Positions 7,699 to 10,502 of a DNA stretch of 10,502 bases are shown in pieces. Below the pieces are notes generated by a model. That model did not search any database. It saw only the letters and a list, made by a program, of their open reading frames with translations, and had not been told where the DNA came from. Each line of letters starts with the position of its first letter. The first letter of the stretch is position 1. Made by a program: the position numbers and the translations under genes. The stretch is from Bacillota bacterium (lineage in GTDB: Bacteria > Bacillota > Clostridia > Lachnospirales > Lachnospiraceae), in assembly GCA_023389295.1 (NCBI GenBank), contig JAEWEO010000294.1, positions 1 through 10,502 of the forward strand, given 5' to 3'.

Positions 7699-7785
7699 GA
7701 AAATAAATTCTTTTTAAAAAAGAAAAAAGTTGAAGATAAAAAAGAGACTAATCGTTATATTTCTATGTAAAGTGAAACAGGTATA

Positions 7786-7814
7786 TTGACATAGCAGATA
7801 ATCAAAGGTATATT
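7786..7814 (+). promoter_or_regulatory. Consensus SigA promoter of the cyclophilin/protease pair
   Basis: -35 TTGACA (7786-7791), a 17-base spacer, and -10 TATATT (7809-7814), one mismatch from consensus overall. Transcription should start near 7821, leaving a leader of about 68 bases before the ATG at 7889. No riboswitch-like structure was seen in the leader. By sequence it is the strongest promoter in the window. Confidence 0.65.
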
Positions 7815-7888
7815 TACTGAGATAAAATGCGAAACTTACATTATGAAATACTTGGAATTTACACTAGATTAAGTAAGGAAGGTTATAT

Positions 7889-8572
7889 ATGAAAAAGTTA
7901 ATATCAATATTAATGAGCATTATATTTATGATGGGGCTATTTACCGGTTGTGAGAAGAAGGAAATTGATCAGTTTGCAAAGCCTCATAAAGGAGAAACGG
8001 TTGCAGAGATTGTTGTTAAAGATTTTGGATCCATCCATGTAAGATTCTTTGAGGATGCAGCCCCAAAGGCGGTTGAGAACTTTGTTACTCTCGCCAAAGA
8101 AGGCTATTACAATGGATTAACATTTCATCGTATTATAAAAGATTTTATGATACAGAGTGGTGATCCAACCGGTAGTGGTAGTGGAGGAGAGAGTATATGG
8201 GAAACACCCTTTAAGGATGAATTTACATCAAAATTACAGCCTTATCGAGGAGCGTTATGCATGGCTAATTCAGGACCAGATACCAATGGAAGCCAGTTCT
8301 TTATTGTACAATCATCGCAAACTTATAATGAAGAAGTATTAAAACAAATAGAATTAAAGTACGATCTTAGTTTTAACAAAAAAGCAATAGAATTATATGG
8401 CAAAGTAGGCGGCGCACCTTGGCTTTATCGGTTACATACTGTCTTTGGACAGGTGTATGACGGTTATGAGGTGCTGGATGAAATCGCTATGGTGGAAAAG
8501 TTAGATGAGGAAAAGGGAGTTCCTGCAGAGGATGTAATTATTGATCAAGTAATTATCTCCAACTACAAATAA
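7889..8572 (+). CDS. Lipoprotein cyclophilin-type peptidyl-prolyl cis-trans isomerase
   Basis: A 227-residue cyclophilin that should speed cis-trans isomerisation of X-Pro bonds in exported proteins on the outer face of the membrane. Residues 1-20 are a lipoprotein signal (MKK, hydrophobic core, L-F-T-G) with the lipid-modified Cys at 21. Phe at the -3 lipobox position is slightly unusual. The cyclophilin domain spans ~37-226. Active-site residues are present: FHRIIKDFMIQSGD (79-92) supplies Arg81, Phe86, Met87 and Gln89, and MANSGPDTNGSQFFI (125-139) supplies Asn127, Gln136 and Phe138. An insert of about 30 residues (143-175) separates this from P-W-L-Y-R-L-H-T-V-F-G (177-187). Such an insert is usual in clostridial secreted cyclophilins, but they normally read W-L-D-G-x-H there, so Y-R-L is odd. 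Trp178 probably equals the cyclosporin-binding Trp121 of human CypA. Ribosome binding site AAGGAAGG (7875-7882) is six bases before the ATG. The S8 protease follows after about 90 bases with no strong terminator between. Confidence 0.9.
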   Translation: MKKLISILMSIIFMMGLFTGCEKKEIDQFAKPHKGETVAEIVVKDFGSIHVRFFEDAAPKAVENFVTLAKEGYYNGLTFHRIIKDFMIQSGDPTGSGSGGESIWETPFKDEFTSKLQPYRGALCMANSGPDTNGSQFFIVQSSQTYNEEVLKQIELKYDLSFNKKAIELYGKVGGAPWLYRLHTVFGQVYDGYEVLDEIAMVEKLDEEKGVPAEDVIIDQVIISNYK

Positions 8573-8661
8573 ACCCATTTTATATGATATATTTTGAACT
8601 GAACGAAATTAATTAGAAAGTCCTCATATATTATTAGTAAAATATTGAATTGGTCTTAAAT

Positions 8662-10365
8662 ATGAATGTGGATTGTTCAAATGTTGTATTAAGTGAGGAG
8701 TATGCTGATTATATTGTAGGGCATGATTTACTTCATAGGTTAGAATTAAGCGACGTTAATTTATGTTATAACATTATTAATGATACGTACGTATCAGTAT
8801 ATGTTCCTATCAATAGCTTACCCGATAGTGTATTGAATTCCTATGGCTATAGAATTTATCCCCGACTATTCGGATTAATGGATAATCGAAGTATTGAAAA
8901 ATCAGGTGTACGAAGGCTTCGTAATATACCCGGATTAGACTTACTTGGGCAAGGTGTCCTTATAGGAATAGTGGATACTGGCATTGATTATACTCATAGT
9001 GCCTTTCTTAATGCCGATGGAACCAGTAAGATATTATCCATATGGGATCAATCAATACAAACAGGGAATACACCGGTGGGATTGAATTATGGTACGGTGT
9101 ATACAAGGGATGAAATTAATGAAGCGTTGCAAAACGCGGATCCTCTTTCTGTAGTACCAACAACGGATGATATCGGACATGGTACATTTTTGGCAGGGAT
9201 TGCTGCCGGTAATATTAGTCGTGAGAATGACTTTTCAGGGGTTGTTCCTGATGCGGAGATAGTTGCAGTTAAATTAAAACCGGCAAAGCAAAACTTTAGA
9301 GATCTCTATTTAATAAAAGAAGGTGCTATTTGCTATCAGGAAAACGACATCATGTTGGGTGTAAGGTACTTAATTGAGACAGCAATTCTAAATCAAAGAC
9401 CTCTATCAATTTGCATTGGACTAGGAACCTCTCAAGGAGCCCATGACGGTCTTGGTTCCTTAGATAACTATCTTTCGTCAATATCTTTGTTGGATGGTAT
9501 TTCAGCATCCATTGCAGCCGGTAATGAGGGGGCCAGCCGAGGTCATTTTGAAAGTATTTTAGGTTCCAACACGACAAGTGATACCATAGAATTGAATGTT
9601 GGGGAAGGTGAAATGGGTTTTATCATGGAGATATGGGGGGATTTTCCTAATACCTTTTCCATAGATCTAGTATCACCCGGCGGAGAGTATGTTCCAAGAA
9701 TCTATCCGAGAATTGGGGAACAAAGGCTAGTCACTTTTATCTTTGAACGAACTAGAATTAATATCTTTTTCCAAATAGCTGGGGTAAGATCCGGAGCACA
9801 ACTTGTTATTTTAAAATTTAGTGAACCGAGTGAGGGAATATGGAGAATTAACGTTTATAAAAGTGAAGAAAATTTAGATCTTAAAATTAATTCTTGGCTA
9901 CCCATTCGTGAATTCATTAATGAAAATACATTTTTTATAAGGCCTCAAGTCTATACAACTCTTACATCGCCTGCAAATGCGCCAATACCTATCACAGCGA
10001 CTGCTTATGATGCTGCGAACGAAAGTATCTATATCAATGCCAGTCGAGGGTTCAACAGGGTGTTTCGCTTTACACCAAGTCTGGCGGCTCCGGGTGTCAA
10101 TGTAATTGGTCCATCTCCGGGTAATACCTATGTAGTTTCCTCAGGAACGAGTATTGCAGCCGCGCATACAGCTGGAATAGCAGCAATTTTATTAGAATGG
10201 GGGAAAGTAAGAGGTAATCTCCAATATATGGATGGTATAGATGTGAAAAATCTATTACTTCGGGGGGCGGAACGTTCACCTTCATTAGTCTACCCCAATA
10301 GGATATGGGGATTTGGTAGATTAAATATTTACGAAACCTTTGAAAGTTTAAGGGGAAATGTTTAA
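8662..10365 (+). CDS. S8 family subtilisin-like serine protease, Csp-like
   Basis: Subtilase of 567 residues (571 if a TTG at 8650 is used; numbering below is for 571). The triad is complete: Asp109 in G-I-V-D-T-G-I-D, His177 in G-H-G-T, Ser501 in S-G-T-S-I-A-A-A-H-T-A-G, with oxyanion Asn292 in A-A-G-N-E-G. Residues 1-95 resemble the retained prodomain of clostridial Csp-type proteases. Residues ~310-425 between the oxyanion and serine motifs fit the beta-rich jelly-roll insert of that group. Canonical GTSMAAPH is GTSIAAAH here, as is usual in this group. There is no signal peptide or cell-wall anchor, so it is cytoplasmic or packed into spores. In clostridia Csp proteases activate the cortex lytic enzyme SleC during germination, but many unstudied paralogues exist and no sleC or second csp gene is here, so the role is open. 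No AGGAGG-like site precedes either start; ATG 8662 is preferred. Likely co-transcribed with the cyclophilin. Confidence 0.88.
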   Translation: MNVDCSNVVLSEEYADYIVGHDLLHRLELSDVNLCYNIINDTYVSVYVPINSLPDSVLNSYGYRIYPRLFGLMDNRSIEKSGVRRLRNIPGLDLLGQGVLIGIVDTGIDYTHSAFLNADGTSKILSIWDQSIQTGNTPVGLNYGTVYTRDEINEALQNADPLSVVPTTDDIGHGTFLAGIAAGNISRENDFSGVVPDAEIVAVKLKPAKQNFRDLYLIKEGAICYQENDIMLGVRYLIETAILNQRPLSICIGLGTSQGAHDGLGSLDNYLSSISLLDGISASIAAGNEGASRGHFESILGSNTTSDTIELNVGEGEMGFIMEIWGDFPNTFSIDLVSPGGEYVPRIYPRIGEQRLVTFIFERTRINIFFQIAGVRSGAQLVILKFSEPSEGIWRINVYKSEENLDLKINSWLPIREFINENTFFIRPQVYTTLTSPANAPIPITATAYDAANESIYINASRGFNRVFRFTPSLAAPGVNVIGPSPGNTYVVSSGTSIAAAHTAGIAAILLEWGKVRGNLQYMDGIDVKNLLLRGAERSPSLVYPNRIWGFGRLNIYETFESLRGNV

Positions 10366-10402
10366 TTTTATTTACACTCGCATTTAGCGAAAACAATTGT
10401 TA

Positions 10403-10502
10403 TTAGGTAGTAATAAATAAATGAGGATGCCCCAAGATCATGAAATAATCAATGTTGGGAGCATCTTCTTTTAATGCCTTTAATACATATTCAGATTTGA
10501 CA
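10403..10502 (-). CDS. C-terminal fragment of a convergent gene, family unrecognised
   Basis: On the minus strand an open frame enters at the right edge and runs 32 codons to TAA (10403-10405). The peptide looks like genuine protein: K-S-E-Y-V-L-K-A-L-K-E, then D-A-P-N-I-D-Y-F-M-I-L, then G-H-P-H-L-F-I-T-T and stop. An amphipathic helix followed by a hydrophobic strand and a GHPHL turn suits the last part of an alpha/beta domain. The ending faintly recalls the C-terminus of some polysaccharide-deacetylase-like proteins, but this is not enough for a call. It converges on the S8 protease, with 37 bases between stop codons. The start and most of the gene are outside the window. Confidence 0.55.
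   Translation of the reverse strand, partial: VKSEYVLKALKEDAPNIDYFMILGHPHLFITT
10423..10472 (+). terminator. Rho-independent terminator after the S8 protease
   Basis: GATGCCCCAA (10426-10435) pairs with TTGGGAGCATC (10455-10465) with one bulged A at 10460. Three weaker pairs extend the base (10423-10425 with 10466-10468), and the 3' side runs into TTCTTTT. It lies about 58 bases past the protease stop. The same bases also read as codons of a convergent gene, so the fold could be partly coincidental. Confidence 0.55.

Noticed and set aside
7700..7725. TTCTTTTT-A-AAAAAGAA palindrome.
   Set aside because: Pure A/T low-complexity symmetry expected in such DNA, with no following T-run or other sign of function.
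8573..8649. A sporulation (SigG-like) promoter for the protease based on CATTTTA at 8576-8582.
   Set aside because: No matching -35 element at the right distance, and the 7-base motif is easily found by chance in AT-rich DNA.

Overview
The window reads as chromosomal DNA from a low-GC, Gram-positive anaerobe of the Clostridia, most likely a Lachnospiraceae relative (Lachnoclostridium/Anaerocolumna type). The grounds are AT-rich intergenic DNA, strong AGGAGG-type ribosome binding sites, SigA-like promoters with 17-base spacers, a lipobox cyclophilin, a DUF4153 membrane protein, and an unsecreted S8 subtilase resembling the clostridial Csp group. Genus is inference; there is no rRNA or other marker gene here.

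Left region (1-3900): the N-terminus of an AraC-type regulator runs off the left edge on the minus strand. It is divergent from a very large (about 1125 residue) cytoplasmic protein that joins a DUF5107 beta-sandwich domain to a long TPR superhelix. The 242-base gap between them holds a good promoter for the regulator and, for the big gene, a perfect -10 box without a good -35 that lies inside an 18-base palindrome. This layout suggests inducible carbohydrate or glycoside metabolism. Downstream is a short stretch that looks like the tail of a lost gene, then a strong 12-bp hairpin.

Middle region (4022-7607): an NCS2 uracil-type permease (minus strand) is divergent from a DUF4153 polytopic membrane protein (plus strand). 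Each has its own extended -10 promoter in the shared 268-base gap. The permease has only about a 22-base leader, so there is no room for a PyrR attenuator or purine riboswitch. The DUF4153 protein carries a charged loop made of about 4.4 copies of a 10-residue (30-bp) tandem repeat.

Right region (7608-10502): an AT-rich spacer with a diverged 31-bp direct repeat precedes a consensus promoter and two same-strand genes. These are a cyclophilin-type peptidyl-prolyl isomerase anchored as a lipoprotein, and an S8 subtilase with a complete Asp/His/Ser triad, no signal peptide and no obvious ribosome binding site. After the protease a terminator-like hairpin lies inside what appears to be the 3' end of a convergent minus-strand gene, which runs off the right edge.

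No RNA gene, insertion sequence, CRISPR array, prophage or plasmid function was recognised. Every gap between genes is under 300 bases.
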